DNA of 64,000 nucleotides from Hydrangea macrophylla (GCA_033977485.1 CM066991.1:35895850-35959849), one strand, 5' to 3'. Counted from the first letter of the stretch, positions 45,938-58,300 are shown. The notes: a model not told the origin generated them from the letters alone. Numbers and translations: made by a program.

Positions 45938-46900
45938 TTATATACCTGTTGAAGTCGATGGAGCCAAAATCGGAGCTTGTTCGAGTAAAGTTGCCTTCTT
46001 AGGAGGAGAATCATCCTTTAAAGGGGTGTAATCACATCCATCAGTAAAATCATCAAGACCATCATCAAATCGGTCCAAGTGCTCTGAATGGTCTGACGAA
46101 ATTGTAACGGGGTGGTTTGAGAAAGAATCAGTGTCTTTGACGCGAACATGACCTAGGCCAGGCAATTCGAATCCGTCCCCACTAAACATTTCAACTATCT
46201 CATCCTTGCCTTTGTTGCCCAAAATGGAGTTCAAGTGAGAGCGAAATCGATCCATCGGAGAAATTCGCACAAGCATGGGATTTGAAGGTGTTCCAAAACC
46301 TCTACAAGTTCGAAGCTGTTTTGGAAGGATTTCCTCCAAAGAAGGAACCTCGATGTTGGGATCCACCCTCTCAAATTGCAATGAAATGAGTCCACCAGAC
46401 GAACACCAATCCTCAAGAGCATCAAGAAGGTCATTACAAGAATAGGTCTTTACCGGTGGTGGAGAATCCTTCTTAGTAACAAGCGGAGGGCCAATACTAG
46501 TCTTCACTTTTGTGATACTCTTTGACCTTGATTTTGACTTCTTTTTTTGTTCTTTCTCTTGGGTTGGCTCATCTAACTTTCTTTTCTTATCTAAGGAAGG
46601 ATGAATAAACTGAAGTATTGGATACGAAGAGTCCGTCTACCAGTTGCCATAAGGTTCGGTTACATAATTTATCGGCCTTCGAGTTGGCAATTCGAAATCA
46701 ACATTTGATCCATGATATACCATAGCATGCCAATGGAAGTAAGCCTCGGAAAATAAAAGAACACGATGTGACGTGTTCATAGGTGGAGGACGAGCTTGAC
46801 CAAAACCAAATTGGCGCGCATAACGATTTGGAGTATAGGGCTCGGAAGTCAAAGATGCGCCAGCCCTATAGACCAAAACTCCAGAACGAATTGAAATCAA
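45938..46900 (-). pseudogene. Antisense ORF of element B, plant-mobile-domain-like
   Basis: Opposite in sense to gag-pol. From the ATG at 46900 one frame runs 320 codons to 45938 with a single TAG at 46637-46639 (after PYGNW). The first part (YTPNRYARQFGFGQARPPPM, LLFSEAYFHWHAMVYHG, LPTRRPINYVTEPYGNW) resembles the C-terminal part of aminotransferase-like plant mobile domain proteins. The same frame also reads upstream without Met to about 47020 (RFRFRALYCDDEPSEQR). The second part is basic (KKRKLDE, KKKSKSRSKS), then acidic. Antisense extra ORFs at this place are documented in Tat-lineage elements. The PMD similarity is from memory of the family pattern. Confidence 0.6.
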
Positions 46901-47020
46901 ATAGCTGAGGAGAAACGAACTAAGTTTCTCTTTCCCACTAGAATCTACAATTCGTTGCTCAGATGGTTCGTCGTCACAATAAAGAGCTCTAAAACGAAAT
47001 CGATTCGCGAAGCAAAAATT

Positions 47021-47903
47021 CTCCTCGGCAAAAAAAAAAAAAAAAAAAAAAAACTTCCTGGCCCGCAGGAGTATAAACTGTGAACAACTAAAAATAAACT
47101 TCTGATACTCCTGGCCCGCAAGAGTATAAACTGTGAACGGCTAAATAAAAGAAATAAAACATTCATTTCTCCGAATATAGAATGGTAATAAAATTTAAAG
47201 CATTTGATATCTGGGAAAAGCCAAAAAAAAAACAAGTGAAGTCTAAAAAAAACCCACGAAAAGACGCAGGCCTCATAAAAGAGACGAAACATCCAAGAGG
47301 GGTAATTTTTTTATATTGCACGAAAAAAAAAAAGAATTTTTTTTTTTTTTTTTGGCATAACCTGTAGCTCAAAGAAGATGTAGCCGCAAAAGATTCCCGA
47401 TGCTCAAGCAAAGTTTTTGCAAAAAAAAATAAAAAAAAAATAATAAAATTAAAAAAAAAAAATAATAATAATAAATAAATAAATTAATTAATTAAAATCG
47501 TTAGTAGCCTGTTGGAAATAATTCAAGCCTAGGACAAGTGCCATCTAGATTGTTGAGGCTTATAAAAAAGAATGAAACTTAAATTACAGCAAGAAATAGA
47601 AAGTAGTAGGATACTAGGAGTCTATGAGACTTATGCTTGTGATATTTTGAACCATGAGATGTGAGAAATCTCAAGTTCAAACGTAAATAAAAAAAAAAAA
47701 AAAAAAAAAAAGGCCTTGTGTATCACATTCACACATATAATGATATACATATGTGCATATATATATATATGTGTACTACATATGGTAGAAGAAGGCATTT
47801 ACCTTAATGTATGTGCGAAGCCGCTTTTGCTGGGACAAATAAATCTGCTCAAATCCTGAAGCTCGTCTCAGATTTAAAAAAAAAAAAAAAAGTAACATGC
47901 GCA
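47021..47903. other. Low-complexity 3' untranslated part of element B
   Basis: It contains A-runs at 47030-47053 and 47686-47711, T-runs at 47335-47354, an (AAT)n-rich stretch at 47430-47500 and a duplicated CTGGCCCGCAGGAGTATAAA unit (about 47056 and 47110). No gene is seen. Confidence 0.6.
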
Positions 47904-48029
47904 TGCACAGTCACCGAGTAACCAAACCAAACAAAACCAAACCAAGCCTTGTGTCCCAATCAATTGGGGTCGGCTGTATGAATTCTTTTTCTCCATTCTG
48001 CACGATCAAGAGCTATATGCTCATTTAAA

Positions 48030-49793
48030 TTATATATATATATTCATATCTTGTTGCACTACATATTCCCAAGTCAGTCTAGGTCTGCCTCTCCCTCTAA
48101 CCATTCCAGGCACTACGATCTTATCACTCTTTCGCACAGGTGCATCTACAGGTTTTCGTTGCACATGGCCGAACCATCTAAGTCTATTCTCCCTCAACTT
48201 ATCCTCAATATGTGTCACTCCTACAGTCTCTCGGATATACTCATTTCTAATTCTATCTTTCCTAGTCTTACCACACATCCATCTTAGCATCCTCATCTCC
48301 GCTACACTCACTTTGCTAATGTGTTGTTTCTTAGTTGCCCAACACTCTGTCCCGTAGAGCATAGCTGGCCTAATAGCTGTCCTATAAAATTTTCCTTTCA
48401 ATTTTGCTGGTATTCTCCGGTCACATAATACTCCAGAAGCACTCCTCCACTTAAGCCAACCCACTTTAATTCTATGGGTCACGACATCACCAATCTCTCT
48501 GTCTCTACTGATCATTGAACCTAGATAGCGAAAGTGTTCCCTCTTTGGGATCTCCTGATCTTCGATCTTCACTGCTTCGTTGTCTCTACTTCCACTGTTG
48601 CTAAAAGTACATTCCATGTATTCTGTTTTCGTCTTACTTATCTTTAACCCCTTAGTCTCCAGTGCTTCTCTCCAAGCTTCTAGTTTAGTGTTGAGTCCCC
48701 TTTTAGTCTCATCAACCAAGACAATATCATATGCGAACAACATACACCATGGGACCTCATCTTGAATGTGTCTAGTCAATTCATCCATAATTAGGGCAAA
48801 CAAATAAGGGCTCAAGGTCGACCCCTGGTGCAGGCCTACGGTAATTGGGAATTCGCTTGTTTCTCCGGCTGGTGATCTAATTGTAGTAACCGCTTCATCA
48901 TACATATCCTTCACCACGTCAATATAACCCTTGGTCACTCCTTTCTTCTCTAGCACCCACCAAATTAAATCTCTAGGCACTCTATCATAAGCTTTCTCTA
49001 AATCAATAAAAACCATATGTAGATCTTTTTTCTTCTCTCTATACTTTTCCATTAGTCTTCTAAGTAAATAAATTGCTTCCATAGTTGATCTCCCAGGCAT
49101 AAATCCAAACTGATTTTCTGACACTGATGTTGCGCCTCTTAAGCGATGCTCCATCACTCTCTCCCATAGCTTCATAGTATGGCTCATCAACTTAACACCT
49201 CTATAGTTGCATTGTTGTACATCTCCTTTACTCTTATATATAGGCACTAGGATACTCTTCCTTCACTCATCAGGCATTTTTCTAGTCATTAAAATCCTAT
49301 TAAAAACTTTTGTAAGCCAAGATGCCCCCACATCTCCCAAGCATTTCCAAACCTCAATGGGGATCCCATCTGGTCATAAGGCCTTGTTGGGTTTCATCTT
49401 CTTCAAAGCAAATTCCACCTCAAACTTCCTTATTCTTCGATAGAATCTGTATTCTCTAGTTTCATCGTAACTTCCAGTTGCTTCTTCCATTGTGTTATCC
49501 ATATGTTTTTCATTCAGCAACTTCTCAAAATAGCTCTTCCACCTTTCCTTAATCTCTTCGTCGTTCACTAATACCCTAGAGTCATCGCTTTTTATACACT
49601 TAACATGATTAATGTCTCTTGTTTTCCTTTCTCTCGACTTAGCAAGCTTATAAATACATTTTTCTCCCTCTTTAGTGTCTAATTTGGTGTAGAAGGTGTC
49701 ATAGGCTTCCATTTTAGCAACTCTAACTGTCCTTTTAACCTCCTTATTTGCACATTTATAGCTTTTGAAGTGTTCCTCACTTCTATCATTTTG
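48030..49793 (-). pseudogene. RTE LINE ORF, reverse transcriptase part
   Basis: Continues in the endonuclease frame. Two more TGA codons occur, near 49374 (after MKPNKAL, Gly expected before PDGIP) and near 49270 (after KMPDE, Trp expected). RT motifs: [43 protein letters not shown] and [20 protein letters not shown]. The catalytic FADD box reads [10 protein letters not shown], so the first Asp is Tyr. The C-terminal part has [17 protein letters not shown] and [13 protein letters not shown] slip in a TA microsatellite (about 48030) separates the last 30 codons (DRAEWRKRIHTADP) into another frame. Confidence 0.9.
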
Positions 49794-51005
49794 TCACTTC
49801 TTAAAGCAATCCTTTTTGGTTTTTACTACAGCTTGTACCTCTTCATTCCACCACCAACTATCTTTAGAAGCTAACCCTCTTCCCTTCGACTCTCCGAGGA
49901 CCTCCTTCGATATTCTCGTGATGCACCCTGCCATTCTATCCCACATGGTATTGCTTCCATCTTCCAAATTCCAAGGTGCTTCTGTATACATTCTCTCTTG
50001 GAATATTGCTAGTTTCTCGCCTTTAAGGTTCCACCACCTAGTTCGCGGGTTTATAGGGTCTTTTCTAGTACGACATTGTCCTTTTATATGGATATCTAAA
50101 ATAGTAAGTCTATGTTGAGATGTTAAACTCTCTCCTGGGATGACCTTACAGTCTTTACATGCTAAGCGGTCTACCTTTCTCACAAGGAACAAATCGATCT
50201 GGCTTCTATTAGATCCACTCTTAAAGGTTATCAAGTGTTCTTCCCTCTTTTTGAAAAAGGTGTTTGCTACTACAAGATCATATGTTACGGCGAAATCTAA
50301 AATACTCACCCCTGCCTCATTCTGATCTCCAAAACCATACCCCCCATGCACCCTCTCATATCCAGTTTTATCTTTGCCTACATGGCCATTAAAATCTCCA
50401 CCTACAATTATCTTCTCTCCTTCCGGTATTTCTTGCATTAAAGCGTCCAACTCATCCCAGAATTGTCTTTTAGTGTGATTATCCAATCCTACTTGGGGCG
50501 CGTATGCACTAATCACATTAATTATATCCACTCCAACTACCAGTTTGATAAGGAATATTCTGTCTCCTTTCCTCGTGACTGTCACAACTTTATCCTTGAG
50601 GTTCTTGTCAACCACGATTCCAACACCATTTCTATGCCTATCTTTCCCTGTATAGAATATCTTATACCCAGTCTTTTCTACCTCCTTAGCTTTCTCTCCA
50701 ACCCACTTCGTTTCTTGTAAACATACTACATTAACCTTCCTTCTAATCATAGTATTTACTAGTTCCATAGCTTTACCTATTAAGCTTCCTATATTCCAAG
50801 TTGCTAACCTAAGCCTATAGTTCTGGACTAGCTTCTTTACTCGCGGTGGCCCAGATGAGCGCGGGAACCCTTGCTTATTTAACACCGCACCCGGGTGTCG
50901 ATGCGGCGCCCCTTGCACATTTTTCGAAACACCCGAAGGCAGGTGCAACGCGTCGCTTAAAGGGAACGCCCTAGCATTTACACGAGTATTCATATTTGGA
51001 TTCAT
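49794..51005 (-). pseudogene. RTE LINE ORF, APE endonuclease part
   Basis: The apurinic-type endonuclease nicks target DNA for target-primed reverse transcription. Motifs: RLATWNIGSLIGK, CLQETKW with the metal-binding Glu, NGVGIVVDK, ISAYAPQVG, GGDFNGHVG, SGSNRSQIDLFLV and SLTSQHRL with the catalytic His. The open frame ends at a TGA (49794) where Trp is expected in KDCFKKW, and the same frame continues to the RT. The start at 51005 (MNPNMNTRV) follows the short 5' leader. Confidence 0.9.
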
Positions 51006-51139
51006 ATCATAAGGATTCGACGGTTTTTTTTTTACGTGCTGGCTGTCGAGCTACCTAACGCACTAACCCTCCTCTTTTATCCGGGCTTGGGACCGGCAGT
51101 GTTGAAACAATCCAGGCAGAGTTGCACAGTCACTGAGTA

Positions 51140-51700
51140 TATATATATACTAGATCCTGAAAAGAATCCCAGTTGATGCGTAAGTTCATCGTAATTAGAA
51201 TTTCAGTCAATTACTCTTAAAATATTCACAAAAGTGGGACCCATTCCAAAATAAAGCCATCTTTGCGTGAGAAATAGGAAAGTAAGAGACCATGTGGACT
51301 TTGGACTTGTAGCCTTAGTAGGGCCCATCAATGGATTTAAAAAAAAAAGGGGGCGGGGATTGATCAACACTGCCCACACGATATCATTGTGGTGGGATAG
51401 AATATCATCATCCCATCAGAATTGCATTCAGTCTATGCCTCCATAAATGGCAGAAGCCTATGTAAGTTAGACTTCGAATGTTGAGTTGCAAAACAAATAT
51501 ATATACACATATACATATATTTATATAAATATACGTATATATATATGAGTATGTATGTATACCCAGCTTGAAGTACAAGGGTGTGCCATATCATAGTGCT
51601 ACGGGTCACAAAAAAAAAAGAGGTACACGTATGTGTGCCAAATTATCGTGATATGTGCAGCCCAAAAATAGATGAGCTTGCACAAATCACGAGGGGCATT
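51140..51700 (+). other. Element B 3' untranslated part and PPT
   Basis: Non-coding DNA with TA-rich microsatellites (51498-51545), ending in CACGAGGGGCATT, the likely polypurine tract, directly before the 3' LTR. Confidence 0.6.
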
Positions 51701-53059
51701 TGTTGGCACATAAATTTCAACCCAAATTTAAGCTCAACCCAAATTTAAGTCCAAAGAAAGGTTCATGCTAGTAAAGTTGGCCCAATTAGGTCAATTGGCT
51801 AAAATTCAAATGAAGAGCTTGGCCCAATAAAATCAATTGGCCCAATAAGATTAGATGGCCCAATAAGAACCCACCCACAAAATTGTTTCAAAACCCAAAC
51901 AGTAGTCATTATACCCCAAATATGACTCACGTATCTTCACAATACATGTGAGATACAAAGTTCGAATTTCAAAGCATAGTTGGGATTACGGATGAGGTAT
52001 CAATGTTCGAATTTCGAATAAAGATTTAGAACATCATTTGGGATCCTTGAAAATGAGATACGTGTCATCTCACTTGGAGATGACACAAGTAAAAGAGACA
52101 GTCATGTAAAAAAAAACGGATATCAGTATTCGAATTTCAAATAGAATATTTGAATACTTGAGATCTTTGGAAAATACGTACGTATCCTCTCAAATAAAGA
52201 TGATACAAACAAAATGAAGGTCCTACCAAGTCAAAGATGATATCTTAAATTCGAATGTTGGATATAAGAAGAAGATACGTACCCTCTTACATAGAGATGG
52301 TACAAAACAAAAAAGAGACATCTGTCATCAAGGAAGGGTGATATATATCAATATTCAAATATCTCTTTCAAAAGATACGTATTATCCTAAAGATACGAAT
52401 GTATCTAACGTCAGTTGAAAGATTCAAAAGATACGTATTATCTCTTTCAAATTTCAAAACGAGATGGTATTATCCTATGACAGCCTCTATAAATAAAGGG
52501 CTGAAGCATCAGAGAAAAAAAGGAGAGATCAACAGATAGAGATCGAAAAAACAAAACAAAGGGTTAAAAAACTAAGAGTTCAGAGAAATACAAGAGAACA
52601 GACAGAAGCTAGAGAGAGAAACACCTCTTTGGAAGAAGAAGAATAAGCAGAAGAACAGAAGAAAAAGACATCAATACAAGACTCCTGAAGTATCAAACAC
52701 AATGGAGTTCATCAGGTAAAGGGTTCCAAATCCTCTGGTAAAAAAGGGATGTATTCGAATATAATGTATTCTATCTATGTAGAAACGGACCAAAATCCGT
52801 TCTTCCAATCAAAAAAAAATTTCCTTCTTGTTTGCCATCTGTTTTTTTTTTTCTTTTTTGTTTATTTTGTTTTCTTTTTATCGCTAATCGGAGGTCAAAA
52901 TAATTAACGATCTGCCTAATGGTAGATCGGAGACACGGACACCACAAATCAAACAATAAACACTGTCGCTCAAACGACAGTGGTAATTTGTTAAACACAG
53001 ATTTTTGAATCCTACAAAACAAACACAACTCAGCGGGATGACGAAAATTTGTGTCAACA
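51701..53059 (+). repeat. 3' LTR of element B
   Basis: Nearly identical to 32938-34305. Differences seen by eye: six substitutions and a 9-base deletion near 51814 (ATTAATCTC in the 5' copy). It ends GTGTCAACA followed by the TSD GCCGA. Confidence 0.96.
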
Positions 53060-53064
53060 GCCGA

Positions 53065-55115
53065 TGCTGTCTTGTATGAAGACGACATCGGGCCAGTTAA
53101 GTTACTAGGATGTGGTAAGCTGGGAAGACCGAATACTGCCACTTTCCTTAAGGGAACTCCATCGGACTTGAAATCACGTTACCATAACCTCAGTCAGACA
53201 GAGGAATCAAGGCCGATAGAGATAATTGAACAAGAAGATGTCAATGGAACTACAACCCATTGAAGAACGGAGATAGCTGGCCCTAAGGGCTAGCATGGTT
53301 AGGTGGTGTGTATATCTGGCCGATAGACGATTAGAAATCGGCCCAATCGATGGCATGATCAATCTGGCTGATTGTATCTATGAAGAAGAAGCGCCAATAG
53401 AGGAAGAGATCCAAATGGAAGAATTAGAAACGGCCACTGCAAAGCTGGATGACCTGAAGGCCAATGTTCAGGATCCCTTCTTGGAAGAACACAAACCTAC
53501 TTATGTAAGTTAGAGGCTCGAGCCACAGCATCAGGACGAGTTGATAGCGCTCTTACACAAGTACAAGATTGCTTTGCCTGGGACTACGAGGAGATGCCAG
53601 GGTTGTCTAAGGAACTGGTGGAACACCGATTGCCAATAAAATCGGGGTTCAGACCGTTCAAGCAGCTTCCTCGGTGGATGTCACCGGAAGTTACCCTGAA
53701 GGTAAAGGAAGAGATTGAGAGACTACTGGGTGCTGGCTTCATCCGAACCGCCCAATATGTAGAATGGGTCTCGAATGTAGTCCCGGTAGTAAAAAAGAAT
53801 GGGAGGCTCAGGGTTTGCATTGATTTCAGAAATTTGAACCTGTCTACCCCAAAAGATGAATACCCCATGCCCATGGCCGATCAGTTAATTGATTTGGCCG
53901 CTAAGCACAAAATTCTATCCTTCATGGACGGGCATTCAGGGTATAACCAAATTTACATCGCTGAGGAGGATGCCCCAAAGACAGCTTTTCGGTGCCCGGG
54001 GGCACTTGGAACCTTTGAATGGGTTGTCATGCCTTTCGGGTTGAAGAACGCAGGAGCCACGTATCAACGGGCAATGAATTCAATCTTCCATGATATGATT
54101 GGTCGTTTCATGGAAGTCTACATTCATGATGTGGTGGTAAAATCTGGTGATAGCACCGATCATTTGAGGGACTTGGAAAAGGCATTTGAAAGAATGCGAA
54201 CTCACAAGCTGAAGATGAATCCTCTCAAATGTGCATTCGGCGTCTCTGCAGGGAACTTCTTAGGTTTCCTAGTACACCAGAGAGGGATAGAGATAGACAA
54301 GAATAAGGCTCGGGCTATTCAAGTGGCAAAAGCCCCAGTTAACAAGAAAGAATTACAAAGGCTCCTTGGGCAGATCAATTTCCTTAGAAGATTCATATCC
54401 AATTGTGCAAGAAAAACTCAGGTCTGGACCCCACTTCTGAAGATCAAGACCGATGAAAAATTCAGGAGGGAGGAAAGCCACCAGCAAGCCTTTAAAGGGA
54501 TCAAGCATTGTCTACACCCTCGGTGTTGATGCCACCCAAGAGGGGTAGGTGCCTTAAGTTGTATATATCGGCCTCTGACTGCTCAGTAGGAAGTATGCTA
54601 GCTCAAGGTAACGAGCAAGGGAATGAGCAGGTCGTTCATTACTTAAGTAAAATTTTGACTGCAATCGAGCAGCGTTATGCACCGATTGAAAAGTTATGCT
54701 TGGCACTGTATTTTTCATCTCAGAAGTTAAGAATATATATGCTTCCTGTTTCTACTCATATTATATGTCAAACGGATGTGATAGAACACATGTTGTCAAG
54801 ACCATTAATGAGAGGCCGAATTGGAAAATGGACCTTGGCCTTGATGGAATTTTTTATTCAATACTGATCACAGCAATCGGTCAAAGGCCAGGCCATAGCC
54901 AATTTCCTGGCCGATCACCAGATCTTACTGATCTGGGAAATATGTCACCAACACCAAAAGTATTATATACGTCCTTGGTCCCATGGACGCTAATCTTTGA
55001 TGGCTCAAAGAATGTAGAAGGTGTTGGGGCAGGGGTGACCATTGTATCACCCAAATATAGAAAGACGAAGATGTCGTTTCGGCTCGATTTCAAATGTATA
55101 AACAATCAGGCTGAA
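53065..55115 (+). pseudogene. pol: Element A RT and RNase H, 3'-truncated
   Basis: This continues the protease broken by element B. RT: DYEEMPGL, RLRVCIDFRNLNLSTPKDEY, FMDGHSGYNQIYI, FGLKNAGATYQRAM. The catalytic YxDD box reads VYIHDVVVK, so the first Asp is His. A frameshift near 54505 leads to RNase H (LKLYISASDCSVGSMLAQGN, YAPIEKLCLAL), with a stop at 54867 and a further shift. A second RNase H begins (LIFDGSKNVEGVGAGVTIVS, NNQAEW) and is cut at about 55115 by a different LTR. Integrase and the 3' LTR are missing. The presence of a second RNase H again indicates the Tat lineage. Confidence 0.88.
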
Positions 55116-57151
55116 TGGTTATAGCGTTATCGTCGCCTAACAGGGCCCCATAGCATTATAAGTGGTAACCATTGTATTCAAGACCTGGATAGATATTTTG
55201 CTATCGTCGCCTAACAGGGCCCCATAGTGTATAAACCACAAACTCATGATTAACTTCATTCATTCAAACGGGTACTTTTGCTATCGTCACCTAACAGGGC
55301 CCCATAGCATTATTGTGTCCCCATTGATTGGACTGTACTACTGCGACCTCCGCGGACTACTCAAACATGTGTGACAATATAATTGGGTTAGTCTTCTCGA
55401 CTAACTATGCAGACGTCAACTTTGACATCATGGCTCGACTACGTTCCTATGAGTATTCATGCGTGTGTATAACGTATAACATAGTAAGCATGAATCTTAA
55501 TAACAATTAACAATTGAGCAGGGAGTATAGTTATCTAGACATGCGTTCTCATATAAGTAGTAATTCTTAACGTATGCACATATCATACTTATCAAATGTG
55601 TCCACACAGGACACACAGGATATTCATATAATACACATGAAATATTTCTATAATGTGCTAAGTGAGTTAGGATGGCTCACCTCGATGCGAGTTTGCGAAT
55701 ACGAGGATTGCTTCGGTCCCACTTATTGAAAACAATGCCAATGGTATAAAGTTTTGCCAAATACCTACAATGTATATAAATTCATAGAACAGTGGTTAAC
55801 ATACATTCTATTTATAAGGGTATAATGGTAATTGTTTCGTATGGGTTCCTAAATCTCAACATGATGATTCTGACGTCAGTCCGAGTCTAACGCCATTGAC
55901 TAGACTCAAATCGGAGTCGGTCACATAAAAGGTTGGGTTTTCTATACCAGTGCGGGCCCTAAAGATAAGCTGTATTTTTGACCCAGTCCAAAGTTCACCA
56001 AACTTAAGAGAAATGATCTAGACATTATTCTAAGACTCTAGGAACTGACCGTGTATTTTTTTGAGTTACGTATTTAATATGAATTTTCGAAGTCTTTAAA
56101 CACATAGTAATAGTCTACGAGGTCCTATATTTACAAAATATAATTTAGGAAGACTTTGGTCCTTCTAAATATTTTTATTAAATATTAGGCCTTAAAATAG
56201 GTTAGTAGTATTTTTCCCGTAATTTTCGGAGTTCATTTGGTATTTAAATTAATTAAAATACCATCCAATGGGTCCTTTATAGATAATTGAATAGTGTTAA
56301 AAATACTAAAGTTTGGATTTTATAAAACCAAGGCATTAGGGCACAGGGAAAGTTAATATAATTTTCCTATATTTTAAAACGGTCATTAGGTTTTTATCAC
56401 CTAATTAATTTTATTTAAAACTAATGCTTATTATTAATAATAAGTGTAATATATACTTTATACTATATATAAATAGTATATAAGAATATTATTTAAAATA
56501 ATATTTTAGGATATTAAAAAAAAAAACTTGGTTACCAATTTAAAACCAATTTAAAATAATTTAAAACCATTTATATTTATCAATAATTATTTGTTGAAAT
56601 ACACCAATATTTATTACTTATTTAAAACAAGTAGATAATCATTAATACTTATATAAATAATAATTTCAGAATATTAGGAAATATTAAATAATAACATTCT
56701 AGAATTTAAAACCACTAATACTATATTTAAAACAATTTTAAATAATTAAAACTCTTTTAAATCTAATTATAACTAATTATATTAATAATAATAATAGCAG
56801 ACCTATCGGGTCAGACCTGATCCGACCCAGGTCAAACGGTCAACCCATTTACAGACTCAATAGAGTCCATATTGAAAACTCGCGGGTCAAACCGACCCGA
56901 TCCTGAAGCCCACTTATACTCACAAACCTATTCGGCCCGCTAACCTAAACCTACTCCAAACCTAGACGGAACTTGACCCAACCCTTAACCATTTGCTGAC
57001 ATAAACTAACCTGAACCCGCCCCGCTATCCAAACGACGCCGTTTCATTTAAAAAGGCGCACGGGTTTAATTAAACCAAACCCGAACAATTATCCATACCC
57101 ACTTCCTCACACATACCAGCCCGCTCCTAACCCGACCCGTACCCAGGTGTT
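55116..57151 (-). repeat. Gypsy LTR fragment, minus strand, with triple internal repeat
   Basis: GCCTAACAGGGCCCCATAG recurs at about 55136, 55208 and 55288, spaced 72-80 bases (the third copy has CACCTAAC). On the - strand the sequence would begin at about 57151 with TATAACACCTGGG, a decayed form of the TGTAACACCC terminus. The left part is truncated against element A. AT-rich, no coding sequence. Confidence 0.55.
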
Positions 57152-58300
57152 ATAACTCGAAGCTAAATGGGTTGTCATTTGCCGGAAAACTTCCAGGGGC
57201 TAGATCTTCATTGTCTCTCCATGTAAATGCATGATTCCAACTATAAATGACTCGGTTTGGGACCCTCTATCACATAGTATAAGCTTAGGTCCTGGTTCAT
57301 TTGTGTAGGGTTCCAACGAATTGATCATTGTTTCGGCCAAAATTTCGAATAATGGCCTGCATGGCCAAGCAAATGAATACCATTTGCAAAGCTGCTACAG
57401 GGGGTTGCTAAGGGGGTTATAAGTGTCACAATGGCATAATTAGGGGCTGTTTGGTTGATGTTTGGAAAATTGAGCTCAAGCTTGAGCTCTAATGGTGGCC
57501 GGAGTACACAGAGAGCCTTAGGCTCTGTTTGGTTCATGCATGGGGGGTCTAGGCGTGTGTGTGAGGTGTACAATACATGTAGAAACAATACAGAGTGGGT
57601 GTAGGGGTTATTCCACAGTCCGGGGTCTCTTTCTCTCTCTAGAGTCTCGGTCTCTCTCTCCTTCTTCTCCTTCTCCGGTGGTCTGTTTCGTGAGTGTGTG
57701 TGGAGTGTGCTGAGGCAGAGAGTGAGGGCAGTGTGTGTGTTTACTTCTCTCTCCCTTTCTCTCTCGGTGGTTCCCCCCTCTCTCCTTCTCTATGGTCTCT
57801 TATATACCCCTACATACATATGTATATACATATAATTTACATGCACACATATACACATACAGATATGCAGATCCCTTGGACTTGATGGAGGAGATATGAT
57901 GGATTTGAAGGGGTGTACTTGGGAGGAGACAGGTAAGCCAACGGTTGGGGAGGGTGGTGAGCGTCCGGCGGGTTTTGAGGGGTGGTGTAGTGGTAACCCG
58001 CGGGTTAAGGGGGTGTTTGGGAAGGGTTTTTGTCCAATAGGTTTAAGGTGGTGGGTTAGTATCCTAAGTTGTACTAGTTTCCTAATTTGGCATGATCTTT
58101 TTCTTGTTTTGGACCTTTGTGCCATACAGTCTAAGTTTGATACAGATTTTACGGGTTCACGTGACTAGTCAGTCCGGGTCTGAAACTTACAGTCTAAGTT
58201 AGTAATTTATTAATACGTATTATTTATATAAGGTTCTGAAAATACGGAACAAAAAATACGAGGGCTCATTTCATTTATACAAAGAAATTTTTGCGGTTGT
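57152..58300. other. Unassigned intron DNA
   Basis: Two GCTGTTTGGTTGATG/CTCTGTTTGGTTCATGCATG words at about 57449 and 57523 suggest eroded Tourist-like ends. A TC-rich run lies at 57625-57680. The open frames 57896-58168 and 57790-58125 have no recognisable protein. Confidence 0.4.

Larger units (their letters stand above)
47921..51122 (-). mobile_element. Full-length RTE-clade LINE
   Basis: A 3.2-kb non-LTR element with the 17-bp TSD TGCACAGTCACYGAGTA (47904-47920 and 51123-51139, one difference). The 5' end has the ACACTGCCGGTCCCAAGCCC leader seen in plant RTE copies, and the 3' end finishes in GGTTTGGTTTGG-type short repeats rather than poly(A), as RTE elements do. It lies in the 3' untranslated part of element B, in opposite orientation. 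Confidence 0.9.
32938..53059 (+). mobile_element. Gypsy element B (Tat-type), complete, inserted in element A
   Basis: The element has 5' and 3' LTRs of 1368 and 1359 bases and a perfect 5-bp TSD GCCGA (32933-32937 and 53060-53064). Net of the inner solo LTR and LINE it is about 15 kb, a size usual for Tat/Ogre elements. Order: LTR, PBS, gag with first capsid-like domain, basic region, CTD-like heptads, second and third capsid-like domains, protease, RT, RNase H, second (archaeal-like) RNase H, integrase, antisense ORF, PPT, LTR. The dual RNase H places it in the Tat lineage. The LTRs differ by about six substitutions and one 9-bp indel by eye, so it is recent. Confidence 0.93.
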
